Positions 53,409 through 61,732 are shown, counted from the stretch's first letter. The stretch: 64,000 nt of DNA from Novosphingobium sp. (GCA_017744735.1 JAGIAR010000004.1:124001-188000); one strand, 5' to 3'. The notes: generated from the letters alone by a model not told the origin. Made by a program: numbers and translations.

Positions 53409-53883
53409 GAAAATTGCTCCCGCCTGTTCGAATGATTCGCGCGCGCCGTAACACGGCATTTTGTCAAAAAAATTTTCGCCATCCGATTTTGACTCTTGCG
53501 TGACGCGCGAGCCCAGCTTTGACCGCGCGTCGCGGTGTATTGCATGGGTATATCACCGAGTCTTTACCATGTCATATCGGGTGAAACCCGCAAATCCGCT
53601 CTTGCGTGTGATTCGCTGGGTAAGCACTATGGCTAGTGGTTGAGTTCCCGGGGACACCTACCAGACCTAGATTCCGCTCAGAACATTCGAGTCGCCAGCG
53701 CCGGTCGGAATCACGGGTTTGGGAAGGGGGTTCGGGCACTCTGCTGTGGGGAATGGGGGGAAAAGTTTTTCCCTGCCCGGCGGTTCGAATTGGTAGGCTG
53801 AGACTTCGCTGCCGATTCGAACGAATGTGGAACATGCGGGGTTGAAACCCGCGTTCCGAAGGAACAGATTCGAGGGGCAAGCG
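53409..53883 (+). promoter_or_regulatory. long structured leader/promoter region of nrdA
   Basis: 475 bases without a supportable gene. Inverted repeats accumulate towards nrdA: CGGGT-GAA-ACCCG (53578-53590); GTTCGAATTGG (53783-53793) with CCGATTCGAAC (53812-53822); GCGGG/CCCGC (53836-53852); GTTCC-GAA-GGAAC (53853-53865). The word GAAACCCGC occurs twice (53584, 53844). GAGGGG precedes the ATG. No NrdR box or riboswitch family was recognised. The structures suggest post-transcriptional control of nrdA. Confidence 0.45.
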
Positions 53884-55941
53884 ATGGATTTCAGGACTGG
53901 AGACGACGCGGCGATGGGGCTCGAAGACATGGATGCCGCGCTGGCGGAAAAGCCCGCTGCGCAGGATGCGAAAGCCACGAAGACCCCGGCGAATAAGCCC
54001 TCTCCCAAGGAAGCGGCGGTTAAGATGGACAGCAGGGATCACGGTTCGGAAGGGCTGGTCGAAGCCGCGGCGGCGGATGCGCTGGCCGGCGCGCTCAAGG
54101 CTGCGGGCAAGGGGCAGGACGATTCCAAGTCGGTCCGCCCGCGCCGCTTCGCGATCGAGACCGATTCCGGGCGCGACGCGCTGCTGACCGATTTCGGCAA
54201 GGACACGCTGACCGACCGCTACCTGCTCCCGGGCGAAAGCTACCAGGACCTGTTCGCCCGCGTGGCCGATGCCTATGCCGACGACGAGGAACACGCCCAG
54301 CGCCTCTACAGCTACATCTCGCGCCTGTGGTTCATGCCCGCGACCCCGGTGCTGTCGAACGGCGGCACCAACCGCGGCCTGCCGATCAGCTGCTATCTGA
54401 ACTCGGTTTCGGACAGCCTCGACGGGATCGTCGGCACCTGGAACGAGAACGTCTGGCTCGCCAGCAAGGGCGGCGGCATCGGCACCTATTGGGGCAATGT
54501 CCGCGGGATCGGCGAGCCGGTCGGGCTCAACGGCAAGACCAGCGGGATCATCCCCTTCGTGCGCGTGATGGACAGCCTGACGCTGGCGATTTCGCAGGGC
54601 TCGCTGCGCCGCGGTTCGGCCGCCTGCTATCTCGACATCTCGCACCCCGAGATCGAGGAGTTCCTCGAGATCCGCAAGCCGTCGGGCGATTTCAACCGCA
54701 AGGCGCTGAACTTGCACCACGGCGTGCTGGTGACCGACGAGTTCATGGAAGCCGTCCGCAGCGGCAGCGAGTTCGAGCTCAGGAGCCCGAAGGACGGCAG
54801 CGTGCGCGGCAAGGTCGATGCGCGCAGCCTGTTCCAGAAGCTGGTCGAGACCCGGCTGGCCACGGGCGAGCCCTATATCGTGTTCAACGACACGGTGAAC
54901 CGGATGATGCCCAAGCATCACCGCGAGCTCGGGCTCAAGGTCTCGACCTCGAACCTGTGTTCGGAAATCACCCTGCCGACCGGGGTCGACCACCTCGGCA
55001 ACGATCGCACCGCGGTCTGCTGCCTCTCGTCGCTCAATCTTGAGCAGTGGGACGAATGGAACGGCGACAAGCAGTTCATCGAGGACGTGATGCGGTTCCT
55101 CGACAACGTGCTGCAGGACTATATCGACCGCGCGCCCGACGAGATGGCCCGCGCCAAGTACAGCGCCAGCCGCGAACGTTCGGTCGGGCTCGGCGTGATG
55201 GGCTACCACTCCTTCCTCCAGATGAAGGGCATCGCGATGGAAAGCGCGATGGCGAAGGCGTGGAACCTCAAGATGTTCAAGCACATCAGCGCCAAGGCCA
55301 ACGAGGCCTCGATGATGCTGGCGGAAGAACGCGGCGCCTGCCCCGATGCCGAGGACATGGGCGTGATGGAGCGCTTCAGCTGCAAGATGGCGATCGCGCC
55401 GACCGCGTCGATCAGCATCATCTGCGGCGGCACCAGCGCCTGCATCGAGCCGATCCCGGCGAACATCTACACCCACAAGACCCTGTCGGGCAGCTTCGTG
55501 GTCAAGAACCCCTATCTCGAAAAGCTGCTGCAGGAGAAATCGAAGGATTCCACCAATGTGTGGAACTCGATCCTCGAGCGCGGGGGCTCGGTCCAGCACC
55601 TCGACTTCCTCTCGCCGGAGGAAAAGGCGGTCTACAAGACCAGCTTCGAGATCGACCAGCGCTGGCTGCTCGAATTCGCGGCCGACCGCGCGCCGTTCAT
55701 CGACCAGGCGCAGAGCCTCAACCTGTTCATCCCGGCCGACGTCGACAAGTGGGACTTGGCGATGCTACACTTCCAGGCGTGGGAGAAGGGCATCAAGTCG
55801 CTCTATTACCTGCGCAGCAAGAGCGTGCAGCGCGCCGGGTTCGCCGGCGGGGTCGAGGCGGACAACACCGCCGAGGCGCCGAAGATCGAACTGAGCGCGG
55901 GCGGGCAGACCGATTACGAGGAATGCCTGGCCTGCCAGTGA
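53884..55941 (+). CDS. nrdA: ribonucleoside-diphosphate reductase subunit alpha, class I
   Basis: A 685-residue catalytic subunit reducing ribonucleotides to deoxyribonucleotides. Active-site residues: Cys in PISCYLNS near 179, Asn-x-Cys-x-Glu (NLCSEI) near 358-363, the second redox Cys in AVCCLSSLNL near 380, and the C-terminal shuttle pair CLAC in the last five residues. Residues 1-100 are a charged, Ala/Lys-rich extension; no ATP-cone (allosteric activity site) is recognisable. Start ATG 53884 with GAGGGG upstream. nrdB is 2 kb downstream, with four unrelated genes between. Confidence 0.95.
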   Translation: MDFRTGDDAAMGLEDMDAALAEKPAAQDAKATKTPANKPSPKEAAVKMDSRDHGSEGLVEAAAADALAGALKAAGKGQDDSKSVRPRRFAIETDSGRDALLTDFGKDTLTDRYLLPGESYQDLFARVADAYADDEEHAQRLYSYISRLWFMPATPVLSNGGTNRGLPISCYLNSVSDSLDGIVGTWNENVWLASKGGGIGTYWGNVRGIGEPVGLNGKTSGIIPFVRVMDSLTLAISQGSLRRGSAACYLDISHPEIEEFLEIRKPSGDFNRKALNLHHGVLVTDEFMEAVRSGSEFELRSPKDGSVRGKVDARSLFQKLVETRLATGEPYIVFNDTVNRMMPKHHRELGLKVSTSNLCSEITLPTGVDHLGNDRTAVCCLSSLNLEQWDEWNGDKQFIEDVMRFLDNVLQDYIDRAPDEMARAKYSASRERSVGLGVMGYHSFLQMKGIAMESAMAKAWNLKMFKHISAKANEASMMLAEERGACPDAEDMGVMERFSCKMAIAPTASISIICGGTSACIEPIPANIYTHKTLSGSFVVKNPYLEKLLQEKSKDSTNVWNSILERGGSVQHLDFLSPEEKAVYKTSFEIDQRWLLEFAADRAPFIDQAQSLNLFIPADVDKWDLAMLHFQAWEKGIKSLYYLRSKSVQRAGFAGGVEADNTAEAPKIELSAGGQTDYEECLACQ

Positions 55942-56028
55942 GGCCCTGCCGGTGAGAAGCTGCCAATGGGCCGGGATCGACCGGCGGGCTTGCCGGTTAC
56001 CAACTCAGGCAATGAGGAGATGGCCGCG

Positions 56029-56322
56029 ATGAAACGTGTTCTGCCCGCAGCAAGTGTCGTTCTGCTGGCCCTCGCCCTCGCCGGCTGCGCCCACCAGATC
56101 CCCGCCGGGATCGACACCGCGCCCGAGGCGCCCGGCTTCCTGTGGGGCCTGTGGCACGGCTTCATCTTCCCCTTCGCCTGGGTCGGCTCGCTGTTCAGCC
56201 CCGACATCGCGGTCTATGCGGTGCCCAACAACGGCGGGTGGTACGATTTCGGGTTCTTCCTCGGGATCACCGTGCTCGGCGGCGGGAGCCATTTCGGCGC
56301 GAGCCGCCGGCGGCGCCGCTAG
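56029..56322 (+). CDS. small lipoprotein
   Basis: A 97-residue protein with lipobox LALAGC. The mature part is WGLWHGFIFPFAWVGSLFSPDIAVYAVPNNGGWYDFGFFLGI, a Trp/Phe/Gly-rich segment with a second membrane helix, ending in an Arg-rich tail. Similar small proteins are annotated as hypothetical in many bacteria. The ATG at 56029 is preferred because GAGGAG is 9 bases upstream; an ATG at 56020 abuts that site. A strong terminator follows. Confidence 0.78.
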   Translation: MKRVLPAASVVLLALALAGCAHQIPAGIDTAPEAPGFLWGLWHGFIFPFAWVGSLFSPDIAVYAVPNNGGWYDFGFFLGITVLGGGSHFGASRRRRR

Positions 56323-56353
56323 TCCAGACCCACCCGGTCCGCGATCTAAACGA

Positions 56354-56395
56354 AAACCCCGGCGCCCATCGCGGGAGCCGGGGTTTCGCGTTTTT
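56354..56395 (+). terminator. rho-independent terminator after the nrdA-lipoprotein unit
   Basis: AAACCCCGGC (56354-56363) pairs with GCCGGGGTTT (56377-56386), a 10-bp stem, then CGCG and TTTTT (56391-56395). This ends the nrdA-lipoprotein transcript on the plus strand, so nrdB must have its own promoter. Confidence 0.8.
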
Positions 56396-56409
56396 CCGGG
56401 CCGGAAGCC

Positions 56410-56628
56410 TCACACTGCGCTGGGCAGCGTCGCATCCTGCTTCAGATAGACCCGGTTGTCGTCGATCCGGTCGACGTCGTGCAGGTTGAGGAAGCGGTGC
56501 TGGCCGCCCTCGCTGTCGGAACGGGTCAGCTTGATCCGGTCGTCGTCGACCTCGTCGACCGTGCCGATGTGGCGGCCGGCGTGATCGGCGACTTCCATAT
56601 GTTCCTTGATGCGGAGTTTCTCGAACAT
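56410..56628 (-). CDS. DUF2171-family protein
   Basis: A 72-residue cytoplasmic protein of DUF2171: IKEHMEVADHAGRHIGTVDEVDDDRIKLTRSD is the conserved PRC-barrel-like beta fold, ending in VDRIDDNRVYLKQDA. Function is unknown; family members are often part of the general stress response of alphaproteobacteria. AAAGGAG precedes the ATG, and an EcfG promoter with perfect consensus words lies upstream. Confidence 0.9.
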   Translation of the reverse strand: MFEKLRIKEHMEVADHAGRHIGTVDEVDDDRIKLTRSDSEGGQHRFLNLHDVDRIDDNRVYLKQDATLPSAV

Positions 56629-56658
56629 GGTGGCTCCTTTCGGGGGTTACCCCTGTCG

Positions 56659-56684
56659 AACGGGTGCGCGGCGGGCATCGTTCC
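56659..56684 (-). promoter_or_regulatory. EcfG-type general stress promoter for the DUF2171 gene
   Basis: On the minus strand GGAAC (56680-56684), 17 bases, CGTT (56659-56662): exact match to the EcfG consensus words and spacing. The start codon is 30 bases downstream. The PhyR-NepR-EcfG cascade controls such promoters in sphingomonads. Confidence 0.75.
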
Positions 56685-56774
56685 ACCATCCGTCGCGCCT
56701 CGCGCACGGCTCGCTTGCCGTGGCGGAAATCGCGCCCTAACCCTTGTTCCGATCGGGTGTGACGGAGGTTTTCC

Positions 56775-57164
56775 ATGCGCAAGTACCACCGCTGGCTGGC
56801 GGTCGTGTTCGGGGTGTTCCTGGTCTGGATCGCGCTGACCGGCTTCGGGATCCAGTTCCTCGACCTGAGCCAGGAGGGCAATCACCACGAAGGCGGCCCC
56901 GCCGCTGCCAAGCCTGTCGCACCCGCCGGCTTCGTCTGCCCCAAGGGCTGGACCTGCGGCCCCGAGCGCAAGCGCGACGCGGCGCACGAGACGAAGGAAT
57001 TCGTCCAGCACCTCCACTCGGGCGAGGCCTTCGGCCCGCTCGGCGTGGCGATCTCGATCGCCTCGAGCATCGCGCTGCTGTTCTTCGCCTTCTCGGGCGT
57101 GTGGATGTATCTGCAGATGTGGCGCGGGCGCAGGCGCGGCGGCAAGCGGGGGCTGTTCTGGTGA
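56775..57164 (+). CDS. PepSY-associated membrane protein
   Basis: A 129-residue protein with the PepSY_TM plan: an N-terminal helix opening KYHRWLAVVFGVFLVWIALTG, a short periplasmic part with two Cys (FVCPKGWTCG), and a C-terminal helix ISIASSIALLFFAFSGVWMYLQM. It resembles truncated iron-siderophore-type PepSY reductases. The periplasmic Cys pair could be redox active. Its stop overlaps the GTG of the next gene, so they are coupled. Confidence 0.75.
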   Translation: MRKYHRWLAVVFGVFLVWIALTGFGIQFLDLSQEGNHHEGGPAAAKPVAPAGFVCPKGWTCGPERKRDAAHETKEFVQHLHSGEAFGPLGVAISIASSIALLFFAFSGVWMYLQMWRGRRRGGKRGLFW

Positions 57165-57856
57165 CGGACAATGCCGCGCTCCACTGGCCGGAGGCTGCAA
57201 CAGCCGGCTGGATGGTGGTTGCGGGCGTGCTGGCGACCGTCGCCTGCGCATCTTTCTACATCTATCATGGCTGGCCCGAATGGCGGATCCGCTACCTTCA
57301 ATGGCGGGGGCTGGAGGTGACAGCCTTCGACATCGCAGCAACGCAAGGCTATCGCCCGCGCGCTCCCGAATCCGTTCCGAACACCGTGCTGCACTCGCTT
57401 TCCATGGGCACGGCGGCGGCCGTGTGGGTGTGGAGCCGAGATTACTCGGGCCTCCAGGCCGACGCGATCGTCAAGCTGGCGGAGGCCGTCCCGCTCATTC
57501 TTGTTCTGCTCTGGGCTCTCCGCAAACCGCGCGGCGAGGTCGGCGCGCCTCCGGTCGAGGAACCGAAGGCACGGCACTCGTGGTGGACGGTTGCCGCCCT
57601 GCTGTGCGTCGCCGCCATCGCCTTTTTCAGCCCGCTACCCGCACTGCAGGCGATGGTCGGGTTCGATCTGGTGCCGGCATTGGTCCTGGCAGCGCTCGTC
57701 GTCGGCGGAGTTGCGATGCTGCACAAGGCCCGCCGCGAACGCGCCGACGGGTTCGAGGAGGGGGCGATAGAGGCGCGCAACAACGCGGTGCTGTGTTTTT
57801 CCTTCGCCGTGGTGGTGCTGTTCTTCTGGGGATTGGCGCACGTCGATCTCAGCTGA
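57161..57856 (+). CDS. hypothetical polytopic membrane protein
   Basis: A 231-residue protein starting GTG at 57161 (GTGA overlap with the PepSY gene). It has about five hydrophobic segments, among them WMVVAGVLATVACASFYIYHGW, AVPLILVLLWAL, WWTVAALLCVAAIAFFSPL, LVPALVLAALVVGGVAML and AVLCFSFAVVVLFFWGL. No family was recognised. With its coupled partner it may form a small membrane complex. The gene is slightly less GC-rich than the neighbours. Confidence 0.68.
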   Translation: MTDNAALHWPEAATAGWMVVAGVLATVACASFYIYHGWPEWRIRYLQWRGLEVTAFDIAATQGYRPRAPESVPNTVLHSLSMGTAAAVWVWSRDYSGLQADAIVKLAEAVPLILVLLWALRKPRGEVGAPPVEEPKARHSWWTVAALLCVAAIAFFSPLPALQAMVGFDLVPALVLAALVVGGVAMLHKARRERADGFEEGAIEARNNAVLCFSFAVVVLFFWGLAHVDLS

Positions 57857-57862
57857 TCCACG

Positions 57863-57895
57863 CCGCCGGGGAATAACCCCACTTATCCCCGGCGG
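57863..57895. terminator. large hairpin between the membrane-protein gene and nrdB
   Basis: CCGCCGGGGAATAA pairs with TTATCCCCGGCGG (13 bp with one bulged A) around CCCCAC. It lies 7 bases after the upstream stop and about 80 before nrdB. No T-tract follows. It is most likely a terminator, though the TTATCCCC word resembles half a DnaA box. Confidence 0.5.
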
Positions 57896-57911
57896 ATCGA
57901 ATGTCCTTGCC

Positions 57912-57940
57912 TTCGATTCGCGCCCATGATTCCCTATATT
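57912..57940 (+). promoter_or_regulatory. candidate nrdB promoter
   Basis: TTCGAT (57912-57917), 17 bases, TATATT (57935-57940); the -10 is a 5/6 match, the -35 only 3/6. It is 35 bases upstream of the nrdB ATG and is needed because terminators separate nrdB from nrdA. Confidence 0.35.
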
Positions 57941-57974
57941 GGAGTTTCGCCCTCAACGCCCACGGAGACACCAG

Positions 57975-59042
57975 ATGTCGTTGCTCGAAGCCCGCAAGAC
58001 CTACAAGCCCTTCGAATACCCCTGGGCCTACGAGTTCTGGAAGCGGCAGCAGCAGATCCACTGGATGCCCGAGGAAGTGCCGCTGGGCGAGGACTGCCGC
58101 GACTGGGCGCAGAACCTCTCGGACCACGAGCGCAATTTGCTCACGCAGATCTTTCGTTTCTTCACCCAGGCCGACGTCGAGGTGCAGGATTGCTACCACG
58201 AGAAATACGGCCGGGTGTTCAAGCCGACCGAGATCAAGATGATGCTCGCCGCCTTCTCCAACATGGAGACGGTCCACATCGCCGCCTATTCGCACCTGCT
58301 CGACACGATCGGCATGCCCGAGAGCGAATACGGCATGTTCCTCGAATATGAGGAGATGAAGGCGAAGCACGATTATTTGCACGAATTCGGGGTCGACACC
58401 GACGAGGATATCGCCCGCACCCTCGCGATGTTCGGCGGCTTCACCGAAGGGCTGCAATTGTTCGCCAGCTTCGCGATGCTGATGAACTTCCCGCGCTTCA
58501 ACAAGATGAAGGGCATGGGCCAGATCGTCAGCTGGTCGGTCCGCGACGAGAGCCTCCACTGCGAAGGCATCACCAAATTGTTCCACGCCTTCTGCGCCGA
58601 GCGCGGCTGCCTGACCAAGGCGGTCAAGGAAGACATCGTCGACGCCTGCCAGAAGACCGTGCGGCTGGAGGACGCCTTCATCGACCTTGCCTTCGAACAG
58701 GGCCCGGTGCCGGGGATGACCCCGAACGAGATCAAGAAATACATCCGCTACATCGCCGACTGGCGGCTCGGCCAGCTCGGCCTCAAGCCGGTCTACATGA
58801 TCGACGACCACCCGCTCCCCTGGCTCGCCCCGCTCCTGAACGGCGTCGAGCACGCGAACTTCTTCGAAACCCGCGCGACCGAGTATTCGAAGGCCGCGAC
58901 CAAGGGCAACTGGAACGACGTGTGGTCGAGCTTCGACCAGCGGCGGAAGGCGAAGGCCAACGATACGGCGGAAGATGGCGCCGGGGGCGAGGGTGAGCCG
59001 GATATGTTTGGCGGGACTGGGGCTACGCAGGCGGCGGAGTGA
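57975..59042 (+). CDS. nrdB: ribonucleoside-diphosphate reductase subunit beta, class I
   Basis: A 355-residue di-iron subunit carrying the tyrosyl radical for NrdA. Iron ligands and radical site: Glu/His/Tyr in SNMETVHIAAYSHLL near 97-111 (aligned with E115, H118 and Y122 of E. coli), and later Glu/His in RDESLHCEG near 193. EEVPLGEDCRDW near 37 is the usual N-terminal block. The C-terminal 25 residues (acidic, Gly-rich, DMFGG) contain the NrdA-binding tail. ATG at 57975 has GGAGA 7 bases upstream. An AT-rich HipA-like gene begins 13 bases after its stop. Confidence 0.95.
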   Translation: MSLLEARKTYKPFEYPWAYEFWKRQQQIHWMPEEVPLGEDCRDWAQNLSDHERNLLTQIFRFFTQADVEVQDCYHEKYGRVFKPTEIKMMLAAFSNMETVHIAAYSHLLDTIGMPESEYGMFLEYEEMKAKHDYLHEFGVDTDEDIARTLAMFGGFTEGLQLFASFAMLMNFPRFNKMKGMGQIVSWSVRDESLHCEGITKLFHAFCAERGCLTKAVKEDIVDACQKTVRLEDAFIDLAFEQGPVPGMTPNEIKKYIRYIADWRLGQLGLKPVYMIDDHPLPWLAPLLNGVEHANFFETRATEYSKAATKGNWNDVWSSFDQRRKAKANDTAEDGAGGEGEPDMFGGTGATQAAE

Positions 59043-59055
59043 TTAGGCGAAGCGT

Positions 59056-59880
59056 ATGGCTTCTTCGGAATATCAAGTATCCGCGCGGATGGCGAACCTA
59101 ATCACATCAGAGAGATTGCAATCCTCTCAGGATGTCTTGTTTCCGGTTCGACTTCTTACGCGTGAACGCCCTCCCGAAGGAGCCCATATCTCGCACGTTA
59201 GCCTGGCTGACGACGGCGGCCTCTATTATTGCAAGCGCGATCAGGATGGTGCGCCATCGCGAATGAGGGAGGCTCTCTTCTCTCAACTCGCTCGCGAGGT
59301 AAATCTTCCAACACCAGCATTTCGCGTCGTGGAGGACCAGGACACGGGCGAATCATTTTTCGGTTCGATGAGAGAGACATCCACGGTCGACGACGTTCAG
59401 CGAAAGAAATTTCTTCGGACTGAGCGCAGGGACGAGCTGGGCCGTTTTCCAGAATTTCCTGGCCGTTGGTTTTCCCAACTCTACGCCTTTGACCTATTTA
59501 TCCATAACTGGGATCGGAGCGCAGCAAACATCATCGTGCTATCCGACGGCCCCCGCCGGAGGCTCTGTCCGATAGATTTCGCTGCGGCTGAGCTTGCCCT
59601 GCATCCCTTCAATCAATTTCCCGTTGCATCATGTGAGACGGTTCAAGTAGCGCGCCGGCTTCGGATTGTGCATGGCTTTTTTGCAGACTCAGCATTGCAG
59701 ATGTTGAAACTGCTTCAAGCGGTGCCAATCGCGGTATTCGAGAGTTTCTTTCGTGCGATGCCCTCTGATTGGCTTCACACGGAAGAGCGGGATATTCTTT
59801 GTGCTTTTTGGGCAGGTGAGGGAATGCACATTCGCATAGAGGAGCTACAGCGAGGGATAACAGATGGCCAAATCCTATAG
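59056..59880 (+). CDS. HipA-like kinase domain protein (HipA_2 type)
   Basis: A 274-residue protein with a minimal HipA/PI3K-like kinase core. Lys60 (YYCKRD) is the candidate ATP lysine, FDLFIHNWDRSAANIIV (145-161) gives the catalytic Asp153 and metal-binding Asn158, and PIDFAAAEL gives Asp174 of the DFG-like motif. It lacks the long N-terminal domain of E. coli HipA. Codon usage and base composition are more AT-rich than the surrounding chromosome, indicating transfer. It overlaps the next gene by 17 bases; HipA_2 and DUF3037 genes are a recurring pair of unknown function. Confidence 0.8.
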   Translation: MASSEYQVSARMANLITSERLQSSQDVLFPVRLLTRERPPEGAHISHVSLADDGGLYYCKRDQDGAPSRMREALFSQLAREVNLPTPAFRVVEDQDTGESFFGSMRETSTVDDVQRKKFLRTERRDELGRFPEFPGRWFSQLYAFDLFIHNWDRSAANIIVLSDGPRRRLCPIDFAAAELALHPFNQFPVASCETVQVARRLRIVHGFFADSALQMLKLLQAVPIAVFESFFRAMPSDWLHTEERDILCAFWAGEGMHIRIEELQRGITDGQIL

Positions 59881-60760
59881 ATTTGGCGTTCTGCGATTCG
59901 CATCGCATCCGCTGAAAAGCGAGGTACTCAACGTTGCGTTGCTGCTCGAGTCTGAAGATGGCCTTCAGGTTCGTGTTGCGCGTCGACTTGAAAAAATTCG
60001 AGCAATATCCGCTGCGCTCGATGTCAACGAGATTAGCGAAGAGCTGAATGAAATTCCAAAGATATTGAACAATATATCTGACGACATTTTCGATAGCGAA
60101 TTTGCCGTGAAGATGATTAGTGACTTAACTTGCTTTACTCTATCTTATAGAGGCGATTTTGATGTTTCTTCTCCAGCTTTGTTTGAAAGTGTCATTAATG
60201 ATTTGATGCTGCGATATGTTGAACCCGAGCCCGCGCAGCCGAAACCCGTTCGTAAGAGGCACACCCGACTTCGGCAGGATATTCTTCAAGCATTGCGCGC
60301 GGAGAAGATACTAGCACGCCCAAGTGAAGGGTTGGATTCACATCGAGTTATCTACAAACATCATTTAGCTCAAGGCATTGTGGCTGACTTTGTTCTTCAG
60401 AATGGCGCCATGCACGTGGTTGAATCCGTGGATGCTTCCACGGAAACTGCGACTGTCCAGCGAAGCTTGTATGAAATAGCAATGTCTACTCTGACTTTTG
60501 AGCATGCACGTATAAACTTCGAAAATAGGCACGTTAAACCACGGTTAATATATAATTCGTCTTTGGAAATCGAAAAAGCATTGGCCCCCTCTTTGTATGC
60601 TGCCCAACATCAGGGCGCAGAAATTGTAAATTGGGCAAGCGAGAAGGATCGAATGCAATTTCTTGCCACCTTCTCATCTCTGGCAGATTCTACAGACGAA
60701 CAAAAATCCCACCCTAATCTTTTCCATGCCAGCGCCTTGCCAACAAGAAAGCTAAATTGA
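59864..60760 (+). CDS. DUF3037-family protein, partner of the HipA-like kinase
   Basis: A 298-residue protein opening YRFGVLRFASHPLKSEVLNVALLLES, the DUF3037 signature. A central basic Pro-Lys-Arg linker (PKPVRKRHTRLRQD, near 125-138) separates it from a C-terminal half containing VADFVLQNGAMHVVESVDAS, which looks like a nuclease-like or WYL-free beta sheet I cannot name. The DNA is strikingly AT-rich with TTA, ATA and AGA codons rare elsewhere in the window. It overlaps the kinase gene. It may be the kinase's substrate or antitoxin, or the effector of a defence system. Confidence 0.75.
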   Translation: MAKSYRFGVLRFASHPLKSEVLNVALLLESEDGLQVRVARRLEKIRAISAALDVNEISEELNEIPKILNNISDDIFDSEFAVKMISDLTCFTLSYRGDFDVSSPALFESVINDLMLRYVEPEPAQPKPVRKRHTRLRQDILQALRAEKILARPSEGLDSHRVIYKHHLAQGIVADFVLQNGAMHVVESVDASTETATVQRSLYEIAMSTLTFEHARINFENRHVKPRLIYNSSLEIEKALAPSLYAAQHQGAEIVNWASEKDRMQFLATFSSLADSTDEQKSHPNLFHASALPTRKLN

Positions 60761-60790
60761 AAAGTTCTCGAATTTTGGCGTCGCTGCGAA

Positions 60791-61210
60791 CTAAACCAAC
60801 CGCCCACCCAACATCTGCACCTCCCCCACCAGCTTCGCCGTGTCGACGAACTCGGTCAGGCTCTCGACCTTGCCCGCCTCGTCGAAGCTCCACAAATTGA
60901 AGATCTCGGTCTCGAACGGCGGGCGGTCGTAGAACTGCACCGTCGCCCGCAGCAGCACCGCGCAGCGGCGGCCTTCGGCCAGCGCGGTCAGGCGGGTGAC
61001 CTGTTTCATCGCGATCGCGGTGTTGAGCGTCGCCAGCGCGGCGAGGAAATCGGCCGGGCCGGGGGCGCCGAACGCCGCCGCCATCTGCCCCTCGCCCGCC
61101 ATGTACAGGGTCGCCCCCGGCGCGAGGTGCGCGGCCATCGTGTCGGTCAGCCCGGCGATCCGTTCGGCATAGATCGCATCGATCGTTGCGAGCATCCGTT
61201 CGCGACTCAT
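60791..61210 (-). CDS. NTF2/SnoaL-like protein 4
   Basis: A 139-residue NTF2-fold protein: ERMLATIDAIYAERIAGLTDTMAAHLAPGATLYMAG then beta strands RRCAVLLRATVQFYDRPPFETEIFNLWSFDEAGKVESLTEFVD. It is more like epoxide-hydrolase/SnoaL polyketide-cyclase relatives than the three in the catabolic cluster. It has no pathway neighbours. Base composition is back to the chromosomal norm, so it marks the right edge of the AT-rich pair. Confidence 0.85.
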   Translation of the reverse strand: MSRERMLATIDAIYAERIAGLTDTMAAHLAPGATLYMAGEGQMAAAFGAPGPADFLAALATLNTAIAMKQVTRLTALAEGRRCAVLLRATVQFYDRPPFETEIFNLWSFDEAGKVESLTEFVDTAKLVGEVQMLGGRLV

Positions 61211-61732
61211 ACTGGTTCTCCCGCCCGTGATTACTCCCCGGGGTCAGGATAGCACGGTTTGCGGGTGGGGGTGATCGCGGGGGTTGCGTATTCGGGTGGG
61301 GTGTTCGGGGCAGGGTCGGTGACAAGGCAACCCTCATCCAAGCTGCGGTAGCCAGCAAAGCTGTCAACCTTCGCTATCCTTCTCCCGTCAACGGGGGAAG
61401 AAACCGGGTGCCACGTCCTTCTTTTCCCTGCCGAAAAACCATTTTCCTACAACCCCCCAACCATGCCACGGCAGAGCGATGCCCCCGCCCCGCAGCCCGG
61501 TTTCCGCATTTCACGCCGCAGCGGTGTCACCCTGTCCGGGTGCGCTCTATGCCATTGGAAAATTGCGCAAATTCACCCCGTCGCGGAGGGTGACAGGGTG
61601 TAACTTGTGTAACCCTGCCGTGCCGAAACCTCCCTTCGCCGCACAGCGCAAAGCCCGGAAGCTCCCGACGGGGGGTGGAGCTTCCGGGCCGCGTCGGCTC
61701 CGGTGAGGACGGGTGCGGAGCCGAGGGTCGGG
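61211..61732. other. intergenic region with repeated CAGGGTGACAC-like words
   Basis: About 520 bases with no supportable gene. Three related 12-mers occur: ACAGGGTGACAC (minus, 61525-61536), ACAGGGTGTAAC (plus, 61594-61605) and GCAGGGTTACAC (minus, about 61607-61618). A terminator hairpin for the next gene lies at 61653-61689. No promoter or small gene was identified with confidence. Confidence 0.4.
61653..61689 (-). terminator. hairpin terminator of the Gly/Thr/Val-repeat protein gene
   Basis: GCCCGGAAGCTCC (61653-61665) pairs perfectly with GGAGCTTCCGGGC (61677-61689), 13 bp with an 11-base loop, 44 bases beyond the stop at 61733. The minus strand continues TTTGCG. Confidence 0.7.

Noticed and set aside
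53459..53883. tRNA-like sequences (GGTTCGAAT) and possible NrdR or DnaA boxes in the nrdA leader
   Set aside because: No cloverleaf could be folded around the T-loop-like word. The best DnaA-like words had two or more mismatches and no NrdR palindrome was found.
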